Positions 8,846 through 17,588 of a stretch of 64,000 nt of DNA are shown in pieces. Positions within the stretch are counted from its first letter, which is position 1; each line of letters starts with the position of its first letter. The notes beneath the pieces are model-generated. The model was given only the letters and a program-made list of their open reading frames with translations. It searched no databases and was not told the DNA's origin. The stretch comes from CAVSUR01 sp963731285. Lineage in GTDB: Bacteria; Actinomycetota; Actinomycetes; Streptosporangiales; Streptosporangiaceae. Position numbers and translations under genes: made by a program. The stretch lies in contig CAVSUR010000006.1 in the NCBI GenBank assembly GCA_963731285.1, positions 1-64,000 of the forward strand, in the 5' to 3' direction.

Positions 8846-11066
8846 TTATGGGGTGACGAAGTTGACCGAGGTTCCCCAGTTCGCCAAACCGTCCCTGGTC
8901 CCGCCGCAGGTCCCGATCATCTTAAAGTTAAACGCCGGCCCGGTGCAGTTCGGGTACTGGATGTACTCGTTAGCGAAGTAGATCCGCCCGCCGGAGCCCG
9001 GCACGAAGAGCCCCCAGCTGTAGTCTCCCCAGCGGGGCCGGGTCGGACCAGGGAAGCCCTGGTACTCGCTGAAGCCGTCCTGCGGGGACTTGCCCAGGTC
9101 CGCGATGTTGACCGTGGACTTGAGCATGCCGCCAGAGGTGCTGGTCAGCCGGCCGAAGGCGGTGCTCGGGAAGAAGCCGCCGTGGTCGGCGCCGGTCGGC
9201 CCGCCGTTGCCGGTCAGCGTGAACAGCATGATCGCCTTGCCGCCGCTGCTGGGGGTTGCGGCCATGGCCGGCATGCTCAGGTCTTCATGCTTCGGGGCGA
9301 CGTACCCCTGGCTGGTCAGGGTGAACCTGCCGGTCTTGTCGAACGACCTGGTGCCGACCACCCAGTACACCGCGCCCATGTGGATCTCCGCATTGGCTCT
9401 GGTGTACGTCTGGGCGATCTGGGTGCTGGTGGCTGCCCAGAGCTGGCCTTGCGCCTGCGAGACCTGCGTCAGGTTGTCGCCGTTGGTGGCGATCCCGCCC
9501 TCCGGGCAGGAGGCCGGCGGCGGCGAGCCCACGCTCAGCCCGGCCTTTCCGCACTCGTCGCCCAGCGGTATCGGGCCGTTCTTCTGCGGGGCGAAGATCC
9601 CGCCGAAGTTGACCGTCTCGGGATCGTAGTACCGGTCGACGCCGGAGAAGAGCTGGCCGGTGAAGCGGATGCCGGCGCTACAGCTGGCGCAGCCGTTGCT
9701 GTTGAGCGCGGACAGCCCGGTCCAGGCCCACGCCGCGATCCGGTTGTCACCAGAGGTCGCCAGCGGGACGAAGCCGTAGAAGTCCAGCGAGCCCAGCATG
9801 AACCCGGTGCCGCCGTGGCTGTTGTCGAACCGGCCCGCGACCGGCTGTGCCGGGATCACCGCCACCCAGCAGGTGATGCCGCCCTGGTGCAGCACCTTGT
9901 CGCGGGCGCAGGTCCCGTCCGGGGTGCGGATCAGGCCCATGTTCTCCCGCGCCACCGTGACCGCGGGGTTCGGCTGTCCCGTTCTTCAGCTTGACCGGCA
10001 GGCCCTGCTCCAGTGCGCTCTTGTTGAACGCGAACTCCTGCGCGCCGTTGAAGATGCCGCCGCCGAAGCCGGGCAACGTCCCGGCAGCAGCGGGAACTCG
10101 TCGTAGAACATCAGGAAGGCATCCCGGGTCACCGAGATCTTCGCGAAGTCGTTGAGCAGGGACGGGGAGCCCGGCTCGGCCGGGTTGTAGTCGGCGCTCG
10201 AGAAGTACACATGGTAGGGGCCGAACGGGTTGTTACCGTCGGTTACCGCGATGCCCTCGTAGCATTCGTGGGCCACGCCCGAGAAGCAGCCGGTGAACGC
10301 ACCGCCCTTGGACTCCGGGCTGGCCGAGACGATCTGGGTGAAGAACCAGTGGCCGCCGTTGGCCGGGTCATACAGGCAGGAGGGATCCCCGCCGCTGCTC
10401 CAATTCCTGCTTCGTGAGCCCCATGATCGTGTCGAACGAGATCGGCGCGGACTTGCGCTTCAAAGCGGTGTTGAAGACCAGGATCTCCCCGATGTTGTTG
10501 GTCTCGACCACGGATCCGTTGCCGGCGCACAGGCCCTGGTCCGGGGGCTCAACGTCCTTGAAAGTGTTGGTGGTGTGCGTGGCGCTGTCGACCGCATTCA
10601 GGCCTTTTACGCTGGTGGCGCCGCCCTTCGACGTGCTGATCCGGTCACAGCCGCGGCCCAGCGGCTGGCAGCTCACCGACGGGACGGGGAAGGAGCGGGT
10701 GGCGAGCCGGCGCCGTTCGGCCGCCGAGATATCGACACGCCGGAGATCCGGCGGCATGGCATGCGCGCGGGGCAGCGCCCTGGATCCCTGACCGGTGCCC
10801 AGCTGGTGGCCCGATGCGGCCGCCGCGGTGGACGGCGTGTTGACCGGACCGGTCAGCAGATGGCAGTTGACGCGGCAGCCAGTGGCCGCCGGGCCGGCGA
10901 AGGTTGGCTTGAATGTCCCCAGGCTTGACGAGGTAACTGCAGCCGCTCGGGCGGCCGCAGCGCTTCTCTGCGAAGCCGCCGCCGACCCCCCGGTGGCGAC
11001 CAGGAGCATCGCCGGAAGGGAAAGGAGCGACAGCAGCAGTACGATCTTGTGGCGCATGGCTTTCAT
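8846..11066 (-). pseudogene. Secreted protein of about 740 residues, unknown function, three frameshifts
   Basis: Begins with a signal peptide (KIVLLLSLLSLPAMLLVATG, then small residues) from an ATG at 11066. A low-complexity Ala-rich stretch follows, then a long extracellular region rich in Gly, Asn, Trp and aromatics with several Cys (LCAGNGSVVETNNIGEILVF, HECYEGIAVTDGNNPFGPYH, WVAVIPAQPVAGRF, WGDYSWGLFVPGSGGRIYFA). This looks like a beta-rich, propeller-like fold, but no domain was recognised. The reading frame changes near 10395, 10080 and 9970. Each join restores clearly homologous-looking protein, so the gene was recently intact or the sequence has indel errors. A strong hairpin terminator follows the stop. 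It is monocistronic. Confidence 0.7.
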
Positions 11067-11829
11067 AAAGTGTTTTTTCTCCCTAATCGGCCGCTTGCCG
11101 GGCCGCCATGGGAGAGTTCCGCGCCCCCGGAAAGCCAGGCGCGCTGTGCGCCTTTCCACTACCAGGGAGCCTCGCGAGACAGATCACCCGCACTGCCGAC
11201 TAGTGCGGGTTCCGTCCGGGAGGTAAGAAACTGCTGATGGCGCTGCACGGATCATAGCGATCTTAGAACGATCAGACAATGGGGGCCCGATTTATCCGCT
11301 ATGCCGGAAATAACGTCTCAGCAGCTCACCACGCAACCCCGCAGGTGGAGATCTTGAAACCGGTTGATGACCACTGAATCAGTCGGTCACCGGCCGCCTG
11401 GGCGAGCAACTCGTGGTCCAAAGCCCTGACCATCGGACTGATCGCGCAGCGCGGCAGCATGGGGATACCAGTCACGTCTTCGACCCGCGCGTTGACGGCG
11501 CTAAACCAGGTCCTGAACGGAGCCGCGGTCTAGCTGCTGGTGTCGAACGGGGCCCCTTGGGGGGATGGACGGCCCTCGCCCGGACAGGCTGGAGTACGTG
11601 GGACCTGGGTAGTGTTTTCGCGGGCGCGGGCATCGCTGGTCGTTACGGGGCTGGGAGCCCGGCCGGATCGCCGGGTTGCTAATTCTTGCTGCCCATGTGC
11701 TGGCCGTTACCCAGCTCCGATCGTTGCTGGTGACGCTCAGCGCCGCGAGCCAGGCGAGGTTGACAGCGGCGGCGAGCAGGGCGGCCGGCCGGGACGACAG
11801 GCACCGGCCAAACGCGGCGGACGAGCCGG
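11067..11829. other. Long intergenic region, no supported gene
   Basis: About 760 bp. The part near 11230-11300 is notably AT-richer and probably holds the promoter of the minus-strand secreted-protein gene. The open frames here are shadows without domains. Confidence 0.4.
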
Positions 11830-12393
11830 CTAGCGCGCCACGCGGTAGCGGAGGTAGACGACTCTCGAGCTGAAGGTGCGGGTCTCGGCGAGTTCGAGAT
11901 CCACCCGGCGCTCGCGCTGCGGAAAGAACGGAATACCACCGCCAGCCAGCACCGGGTAGACCCTGGCCCGGTACTCGTCGATCAGACCCAGCGCGGCCGC
12001 CTCGGCGGCGAGAGTCGCGCCGCCGATCGCGATGTCGCCCTCCGCCGGCTCGGCTCGCAACCGCTCGATCTCCTCCGCCAGGCCGCCGGAGGCCAGGCGG
12101 GCATTGCCGTGCACCGCCGACAGGGTGGTGGAGAACACCACCTTTGGGAGCGGCTTCCAGATCGCGGCCCACTCGAGCATTGAGTCGTCGAGCGATGGAT
12201 CCTGGTCGGCGGTCTCCCAGTACAGCATCGTCTCGTACAGCCCTCGTCCTAGCAGGTGGACGCCGACCTCTCGTATCTCGTCGGTGACGAAGCGAAAGAC
12301 CTCCTCGTCGGGCGCCGTCCAATCGAAGTCGCCGTCCGGTCCGACGATGTAGCCGTCAAGTGAGACGCCCATCGAAAAGGTCACGCTGCGCAT
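11830..12393 (-). CDS. Dihydrofolate-reductase-family protein (RibD C-terminal type)
   Basis: About 187 residues of the RibD C-terminal/DHFR-like fold. Recognisable blocks are the N-terminal strand with VSLDGYIVGPDGDFDW, the LLGRGLYETM motif (nucleotide-binding loop region), the conserved VVFSTTL strand, DIAIGGATLAAEAAALGLID, and the closing VYPVLAGGGIPFF. Such proteins are NADPH-dependent reductases of unknown substrate in actinomycetes, often called deaminase/reductase. The ATG at 12393 has gaggagg immediately upstream, which decides the start over more distal frames. It is a single gene with no operon partners. Confidence 0.92.
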   Translation of the reverse strand: MRSVTFSMGVSLDGYIVGPDGDFDWTAPDEEVFRFVTDEIREVGVHLLGRGLYETMLYWETADQDPSLDDSMLEWAAIWKPLPKVVFSTTLSAVHGNARLASGGLAEEIERLRAEPAEGDIAIGGATLAAEAAALGLIDEYRARVYPVLAGGGIPFFPQRERRVDLELAETRTFSSRVVYLRYRVAR

Positions 12394-12689
12394 CAGAAGT
12401 CCTCCTCGGTAACGGGTTCGACAGTACGACCGCCGGACGCCGCATGACTCATCGCGGCGCGCGGGACAGGGCAAACGTTGCCGGTTACGGCACTAGCTCT
12501 CGGTTGCAATGGCGGCCGGCTGGTCAGGGACATCGATGACGTAGCGGAACATGTAGCGGTCGGCGGGGAGTACCGAGTCGAGGACCTCCAGCGCGGCCCG
12601 GTACTCCGCGCCGACCGCAAAGCCTGGTTGCTGTCCATGCTCGGCCTGCCCGATGACACCGCCACCGGCCGGTACAGGTAGGAGCAGGT
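12394..12689. other. Unassigned; weak reading frames on both strands
   Basis: A plus-strand frame (to 12681) and a minus-strand frame with ALEVLDSVLPADRYMF both look faintly protein-like, but neither has a known domain or start signal. Possibly the degraded 3' part of an element gene that once preceded xis. Confidence 0.3.
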
Positions 12690-12843
12690 CGTGCCTTCGG
12701 ATGCGGACTTCATGCCGTATGGCAGGCGGATGCTGCACGTTCTGGCCGACCGTGCCAAATGGAACGCCTCCCTCGCCGAGGCCCGAAGACGGGTCGGCGA
12801 AGCGACCGGCAATCTTTCGGCAATCGGGAAGGAGGCTGCGTGA
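12690..12843 (+). CDS. Small element-borne ORF coupled to xis, possibly a fragment
   Basis: From a GTG at 12690, about 50 residues ending in WNASLAEARRRVGEATGNLS, probably helical. Its TGA overlaps the ATG of the excisionase gene (TGATG at 12841-12845), an arrangement that suggests translational coupling. No family was recognised. It may be the C-terminal remnant of a larger element protein. Confidence 0.4.
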
Positions 12844-13076
12844 TGACCAGAACATCTGATCCGCCGCTGGAGCGGCTGCTGACGGTCGGCCAGGTCACTG
12901 AGTTGCTGGGCACATCCGAGCGGTTCTCACGTCGCCTGATCGCCGAGCGTCGCATCCGGTTCGTTCACGTCGGCCGTCATGTGCGCATTCCCGAGTCTGC
13001 GCTTGGCGAGTTCATCGCGGCGGGGCTGGTGGAGCCGGTGCAACTTCGCTGGCGCGACGGCAGGGTCGTGGCCTGA
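12843..13076 (+). CDS. xis: Excisionase-type helix-turn-helix protein
   Basis: 77 residues, MerR/excisionase (HTH_17) fold: LLTVGQVTELLGTSERFSRR forms the helix-turn-helix and RIRFVHVGRHVRIPESAL the wing. In actinobacterial integrative elements a protein of this size and pattern sits immediately before the integrase and directs excision. Here the integrase begins 3 bp downstream. The start is set by the TGATG overlap with the preceding small frame. The gene looks intact although its integrase partner is not, so it is probably an orphan. Confidence 0.82.
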   Translation: MTRTSDPPLERLLTVGQVTELLGTSERFSRRLIAERRIRFVHVGRHVRIPESALGEFIAAGLVEPVQLRWRDGRVVA

Positions 13077-13078
13077 GA

Positions 13079-13430
13079 TGGCGAAGCGGCGCCGGGTCGG
13101 CTACGTCCGCAAGCTGCCGTCTGGCCGGTATCAGGCGTCTTTCATCGGTCCATCTGGCGGCAGGCAGGTCACTCATGGCACGTTCCGGACCAAGACGGAT
13201 GCTGACCGGTGGCTGGCGAAGGCCGAGGCAGACATGCCGCGCGGCGCGTGGCTGGATGAGGCCCTGGGCCGCGAATCTTTCGGCAACTATGCCCGCGGTG
13301 GTTGCGTGATCATCCGAAGATCGGTCCGAGGTACCGGGAGACTTGCCAGCGAGTTCTGCGACTTGCATGCGGTCGCGGGCCTGGATGCCGAGATAGCCTC
13401 TGCGCTGCGCAGAGCCAGGGTCAGGGCCGA
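13079..13430 (+). pseudogene. Integrase remnant with internal deletion of the catalytic domain
   Basis: Starts like an intact element integrase, MAKRRRVGYVRKLPSGRYQ, with an AP2-like arm-binding N-terminus and the start of the SAM-like domain (ALGRESFGNYAR). A frameshift near 13290 precedes WLRDHPKIGPRYRETCQRVL. Immediately afterwards (about 13356) the sequence jumps to the extreme C-terminal tail seen in the 7512-8460 integrase (LHAV..D.EIASAL). The whole catalytic domain, about 800 bp, is missing. A gcttgcatgc-like block at the joint occurs near the tyrosine codon of the other copy, suggesting recombination across short homology. Confidence 0.78.
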
Positions 13431-13863
13431 GCCCTCGGTCCGCGGTGTCCTGTGCCCGAGTGCCAGTGCAGCCAGGCGGCCCCGCCCCCTCTCGGGGCCG
13501 CCTGCTGCCGTCCCAGAGACGGTGATGCCTGGCCAGCAGTGCCAGCCTGGGACTCACCGCTCGGGTCACCGATGCTGCCCATCGTGGCCACGCCTGGTCA
13601 CGATCCTGATTCCGCTGGATCCAGCAAACGAGCTCAGATCCGGGTACATTCTAGGAATAAGCAGGAAGCTAGCTCCCCATTTTGCAGTCTAGAGGAGCAT
13701 AGACAGGAAGTAAAGAGCATGAGCAAGACAAGCTAAGAAGAGCAGCACGGAATCCTGGTGCGATGGCTGCTATCAGGAGGGGCTGGACTCTTCCGTTTTC
13801 TTCGGGTAGGGATGGTCACGTGGCCGGGAGGGTCTGGCGGCGGCTCGCGGGAAGGATGGTCCT
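13431..13863. other. No supported gene
   Basis: Contains an AT-richer stretch (about 13600-13740) unlike its surroundings, with several stop codons in every frame. It may hold the promoter for the HTH gene at 13864. No RNA or repeat was recognised. Confidence 0.35.
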
Positions 13864-14262
13864 ATGGCCGGTGAGGACTGGCAGCGGCTCGCCGATTACG
13901 TCGTCGCACGCCGGGTCGAGCTAGGCATGCGGGACAGGCGGGCATTTGCCGAGGCGACCGGGGTGACCGAGCGGACGCTGGGGAAGCTTGAGACCGGCCA
14001 GCGGGTTTCCCCCAGCACTCTCGGTATGGTCGAGAATCGGCTTGGCTGGGCCCCGGGTTCGTGCCGACGGACACTGGCAGGCGGGGAACCTGACGTGGGC
14101 TCGCCGGACCGCGGGCATGCCGAGTATGAAGACCCGACGCTGTGGCACCTAGCGAGCACCCCGGGACTGCCCCCCGACGTGGTTCGCGGCATCGTCGCAC
14201 TCGCCCGGAACTGGCGGCATGGCGACGACGGCACAGACGAGCAGGCCCAGCGGCGCACTTGA
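13864..14262 (+). CDS. XRE-family helix-turn-helix protein
   Basis: 132 residues. An N-terminal Cro/CI-type helix-turn-helix is visible in DRRAFAEATGVTERTLGKLE, followed by the typical GQRVSPSTLGMVE segment and a shorter C-terminal part of unknown role. This architecture is common in small actinobacterial regulators linked to regulatory kinase or signalling genes. The ATG at 13864 has gaaggat upstream. It lies 130 bp before a membrane Ser/Thr kinase on the same strand, so a functional link is possible but not shown. The family binds DNA; the operator is unknown. Confidence 0.8.
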   Translation: MAGEDWQRLADYVVARRVELGMRDRRAFAEATGVTERTLGKLETGQRVSPSTLGMVENRLGWAPGSCRRTLAGGEPDVGSPDRGHAEYEDPTLWHLASTPGLPPDVVRGIVALARNWRHGDDGTDEQAQRRT

Positions 14263-14391
14263 CCGCGGCCGCTGGACCGACCGCGGAAGTTCTGCGGCAA
14301 GAAAGCCTTATGTAGCTGCAGCAACCTTGCTCGCGAGCAGTCCCTGACCAGCACAGACGTCGTCGAATTCTGGACGCGCGGTGAAATTGCC

Positions 14392-16281
14392 ATGCAGAAT
14401 GGCCAGGTGACGTCCACGCCGTCCGCAATGTCCGGGATGCTTCCCCTGCGGGTGACCGATCCGCGGGAGGTGGGCGGATACGGGCTGGTCGGCCGCCTCG
14501 GCGAAGGAGGCCAGGGGGTCGTATTCCTGGCCGCTAGCAGCGCTGGAACCCGGGTGGCGCTCAAGGTCCTGCCAGCGACCACGGACTCGCAGGTCCGGAA
14601 CAGGTTCCTGAAGGAGGTAGCCGCGGCGCAGCGGGTAGCCCGGTTCTGCACTGCGCAGGTTCTGGATGCGGGAATCTTCGAACGTCGGCCCTTCATCGTC
14701 AGCGAGTACGTCAACGGGCCGTCGCTGGTAGAAGTCGTCGAGCAGGATGGACCCCGCGGCGGCTCGGCGCTGGAGCGCATCGCCGTCGCGACGCTGACCG
14801 CGCTAGGTGCCGTGCACGCCGCCGGGATGGTGCACCGCGACTTCAAGCCCGCCAACGTCCTGCTCGGGCCGGACGGACCAGTGGTGATCGACTTCGGGCT
14901 CGCGACCGTGCCCGGTATGACCACCACGGGCCTTTCTGGCCAGGCCGCCATGGGAACTCCGGCGTACATGGCCCCCGAGCAGCTGGCCGGCGAGCGAGTG
15001 ACCGCGGCAGCCGACATGTGGTCGTGGGCGGTTTCGATGACCTTCGCCGGAACGGGCAAGCTACCCTTCACGGGTGAGTCATTGACAGCCATGGCCTTCG
15101 CCATTCTTCATGGCGAGCCGTCCGTCGGCAGGCTTCCCGAACCACTTGGCTGCCTCGTTCGTCGCTGCCTCAACAAAGACCCGGCAGTTCGGCCCTCAGC
15201 CCGCGATGCGCTCAGTGAGCTTGTCGCCGCCGGGGCGCAGCCCATAGGCCCGCTCCCGCCGCAGGTCACAACCCTTGCCGTGGACGACCAGGCATCTAGC
15301 TCATCGGCAGCACCAGTCGAAGCGCCCGAGCCGCCGCAGCGCAGCGCAGGCCCAAGCTCCAAGCGCGACGGGGCAGGGGATAAGGCAGAGCATGCGCGGG
15401 GCAGCATTGGTCACGTCAGGCGGCGCTGGCGGGCAACCGCGCTCCTCGCCTCAATTCTGCTCATTGGCGGTGCCGGTGGGCTGACCCTCATCCTGTCCCG
15501 GCACGGCCCGTTGCCAGGGCAGTCAGGGGGCGGCCACGCCGTCAGCAGCCAGGAGCTCGCGGCCGAGGCCGCGGCAAGAACGCGGGCCATCACCTGGATA
15601 CTGCAGCAGGTCAGCCGGGCCACAGTCGTGTCATGCGATCCCCAGGTGTGCGCCGACCTCGCCCAGCGAGGCTTCCCGAACCTCGAAACACTTGGGCAGG
15701 GATCGACAGATCCGCTCGGCTCAACCCTGGTCGTGGCCACCGCCGCTATCCGAGCCCAGTTCGGCCGCCGGCTGGCCTCCGTCTACGCTCCGGCCGTCAT
15801 CGCGAGCTACGGCTCAGGGAACGCCAAGATCGAAATCAGATGGGTCTTTCCTGGTGGCACCTCCGCGTATCGCGCCGCCCTGGAGCCGGATCTACACGCC
15901 AGGAAGACCAACGACGCTCAGCTCCTTACCAACAGCCACATCACGGTCTCGGCCACCGCCAGGGCACAGCTTCTTAGCGGCGACATTGATCCGCGGCTGC
16001 CGATGCTGATCGCCCCCATGACCGCTGCATACCCGGTGCGGATCGTGGACTTCGGCGACCAGCCACCGGGTGGCGGACCCGCGAGCCTCCTACGGTCCAT
16101 GGACTTGGCGACGCACGTCAGCGCGGCGCACCTCGCGGCGCCGGCCTACATCAGCTGGATACGGGGGCTGGTAAACGCCCAAAGGGCCCAATACCTCCCG
16201 GCGTCGAGCAAGCTGGTCACGCTGCCTGCTGGCCGGACCGTGCTACGGATCGTGTTTGACGCGCCCAGCCCGCTCAGTTAG
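14392..16281 (+). CDS. Transmembrane Ser/Thr protein kinase with unclassified extracellular domain
   Basis: 629 residues. Kinase domain about 28-285 with glycine loop GRLGEGGQGVVF, catalytic lysine 58 in VALKVL, HRDFKPANV (Asp150), DFG (167-169), TPAYMAPEQ and the conserved RPSA arginine. A Pro/Ser-rich linker leads to one membrane helix at about 348-368. Outside is a roughly 260-residue domain without PASTA repeats, with two nearby cysteines (VSCDPQVCADL) that could form a disulphide. It would sense an extracellular cue and phosphorylate cytoplasmic targets, perhaps including the upstream HTH protein. The frame is intact. The start at 14392 is the first ATG; ATG codons further in are possible. 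Confidence 0.88.
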   Translation: MQNGQVTSTPSAMSGMLPLRVTDPREVGGYGLVGRLGEGGQGVVFLAASSAGTRVALKVLPATTDSQVRNRFLKEVAAAQRVARFCTAQVLDAGIFERRPFIVSEYVNGPSLVEVVEQDGPRGGSALERIAVATLTALGAVHAAGMVHRDFKPANVLLGPDGPVVIDFGLATVPGMTTTGLSGQAAMGTPAYMAPEQLAGERVTAAADMWSWAVSMTFAGTGKLPFTGESLTAMAFAILHGEPSVGRLPEPLGCLVRRCLNKDPAVRPSARDALSELVAAGAQPIGPLPPQVTTLAVDDQASSSSAAPVEAPEPPQRSAGPSSKRDGAGDKAEHARGSIGHVRRRWRATALLASILLIGGAGGLTLILSRHGPLPGQSGGGHAVSSQELAAEAAARTRAITWILQQVSRATVVSCDPQVCADLAQRGFPNLETLGQGSTDPLGSTLVVATAAIRAQFGRRLASVYAPAVIASYGSGNAKIEIRWVFPGGTSAYRAALEPDLHARKTNDAQLLTNSHITVSATARAQLLSGDIDPRLPMLIAPMTAAYPVRIVDFGDQPPGGGPASLLRSMDLATHVSAAHLAAPAYISWIRGLVNAQRAQYLPASSKLVTLPAGRTVLRIVFDAPSPLS

Positions 16282-16343
16282 CCCAGATGCGCTGGCAGCT
16301 CGCCGACGCCGCCAAGCGCTCGAATGCGACGCCGTGACCGGTC

Positions 16344-16363
16344 TTGCTAACGCTTTGCTAACA
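16344..16363. repeat. Tandem ttgctaac repeat near an attachment scar
   Basis: ttgctaac occurs at 16344-16351 and 16355-16362, 11 bp apart, about 110 bp before the tRNA-like core at 16470. On the minus strand, the coding strand of the adjacent integrase remnant, it reads gttagcaa twice. Consistent with arm-type integrase sites. Confidence 0.45.
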
Positions 16364-16469
16364 ACGGCCGTGGAAATACAGGGTTGACCCTGGACTCCAA
16401 AAGGTCCCAGCGCGCCGAATGGCCCGGTCAGATGGCCTGTGATGGACTCGCGCGGACTTGCCAATCCTC

Positions 16470-16510
16470 CTGGAAAGCGGAAGGTCGGCGGTTCGACCCC
16501 GCCCTGACCG
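16470..16510 (+). other. Attachment-site scar: 3' part of tRNA-Phe
   Basis: Anticodon stem, variable loop, T-arm and acceptor strand as at 2891, with a changed loop (ctggaaa) and one base lost before the acceptor strand. The integrase remnant on the other strand runs straight into it: the frame after VTLLPALG continues as antisense of this tRNA piece. An integrase gene ending at its own attachment site is the usual order, but here the gene's 3' end has been replaced by the scar. Confidence 0.65.
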
Positions 16511-17184
16511 GCCCCGAGGGCCGGCAGGAGCGTCACGCAGGTATGGCGAAGATCGTGGAACCGGGTCTGGCCGAGGCCCGCGTTCTTTGCGGATCGCATG
16601 CCAGCTGCGGCGGAAATTGTCGGGCTCCATGGGCGTGCCCCGGCGCGATGGGAACACGAGATCATGCTCTTCCCAGTCGGGTCAGGCGTCCGAGCGTTCG
16701 GCGAATTGCTTCTTGCGGTGGTCGCGGAGCGCCTCGACGCAGGGCGCTGGGAGAGGAACCGTCCGCCGCGAGCCCTCGGTCTCCGGCGGGACCAGGCGCA
16801 AGGTTCCGCCGACCCGCTGGAGAGTCTGGCTGATCTCTAGCCGCGCCTCGTCCAGGTTCACGTCCTGCCAGCGCAGGCCCAGCAGCACGCCGCGGCGCAG
16901 GCCGAGATACAGGGCCAGGGCGTACAGCGCGGCTAGCCGGTGTGCGTCGGCTGCCTTGAGCACGGCCCGTGCCTGGGCGGCGGTCAGCCCCCGGTTGACC
17001 CGGTATGTCGGCGCAGCAACTCGTACGAGCCTGGCGACATTGCGCGGGATGACCTCCTCCCGCACCGCACATTCCACGGCGCTTCTGAGCACGGCGTGGA
17101 TTGACTGGACCATCCGCGGGGACAGCCGGGAGTCGCAGCACTGTCCGCCGCGCAGGACGCAGCAGCGAGGCTCGGCGCGCTGAG
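16511..17184 (-). pseudogene. Tyrosine integrase remnant, truncated at both ends and frameshifted
   Basis: Fragments in three frames give a recognisable integrase: a cysteine-rich stretch (RCCVLRGGQCCDSRLSPRMV), core-binding sequence VQSIHAVLRSAVECAVREEV, then the catalytic start with ALYLGLRRGVLLGLRWQDVN, where the arginine box is present. A stop near 16682 is followed in other frames by LVFPSRRGTPMEPDNFRRSW and TRFHDLRHTCVTLL. The final histidine and tyrosine boxes are missing because the sequence runs into the tRNA-Phe scar. The N-terminal third is absent; at about 17184-17230 it abuts an IS1380 fragment. Confidence 0.8.
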
Positions 17185-17229
17185 CATCCCAGCCGTGCTT
17201 GCATCACTGGCATTCCCGCCTGACACGGG

Positions 17230-17545
17230 TGATGACCTTCCCGGATCACGCACCGCCCGGGCAGGCCGCCAGCGCCCCAGCCCGGCCGAAAGGCCCCGGT
17301 CCAGGCCCGTTGCCCGCAGCGCCCGGGTAAGGAGCAGGCCGCCGGCCTGGGAAACGATCCCCGTTACGTCAGCAGACACGGTGATCTTCGGGCAGCGAGT
17401 GGTACTCTTCACCTGGAAAGTGCCTTCGGCTGGTGGCGGACAGGTCCTTCAACAAGTCCTATTCTCCCAGGCCAGGGCACTTTTACTTGTAAACGATCAA
17501 GCTAGCCAACATCCAGGCGAAAGCCTGAGGCTAGCGCGCTTAGCC
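17230..17545 (-). mobile_element. IS1380-family fragment: end plus transposase N-terminus
   Basis: On the minus strand a terminal region with gcctcaggctttcgcctgg is followed by a start and the N-terminal residues TVSADVTGIVSQAGGLLLTR, then LDRGLSAGLGRWRPARAVRD, typical of IS1380 transposases. The frame is lost at about 17230, where it meets the integrase remnant, so about 85% of the transposase is gone. A sequence similar to the terminal part flanks the IS4 element at 1688. Confidence 0.6.
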
Positions 17546-17588
17546 GTCTTCCTCGCTCTCGATTGTCCGGCTCGTGGCCGCCGCGTCT

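Noticed and set aside
8789..9994. Plus-strand frame of 401 codons opposite the secreted protein
   Set aside because: Composition of a reverse-strand shadow; the minus strand has a signal peptide and coherent protein text.
11501..12322. Minus-strand 273-codon frame over the DHFR-like gene
   Set aside because: Overlaps the well-supported RibD-type gene in another frame and has no domain.
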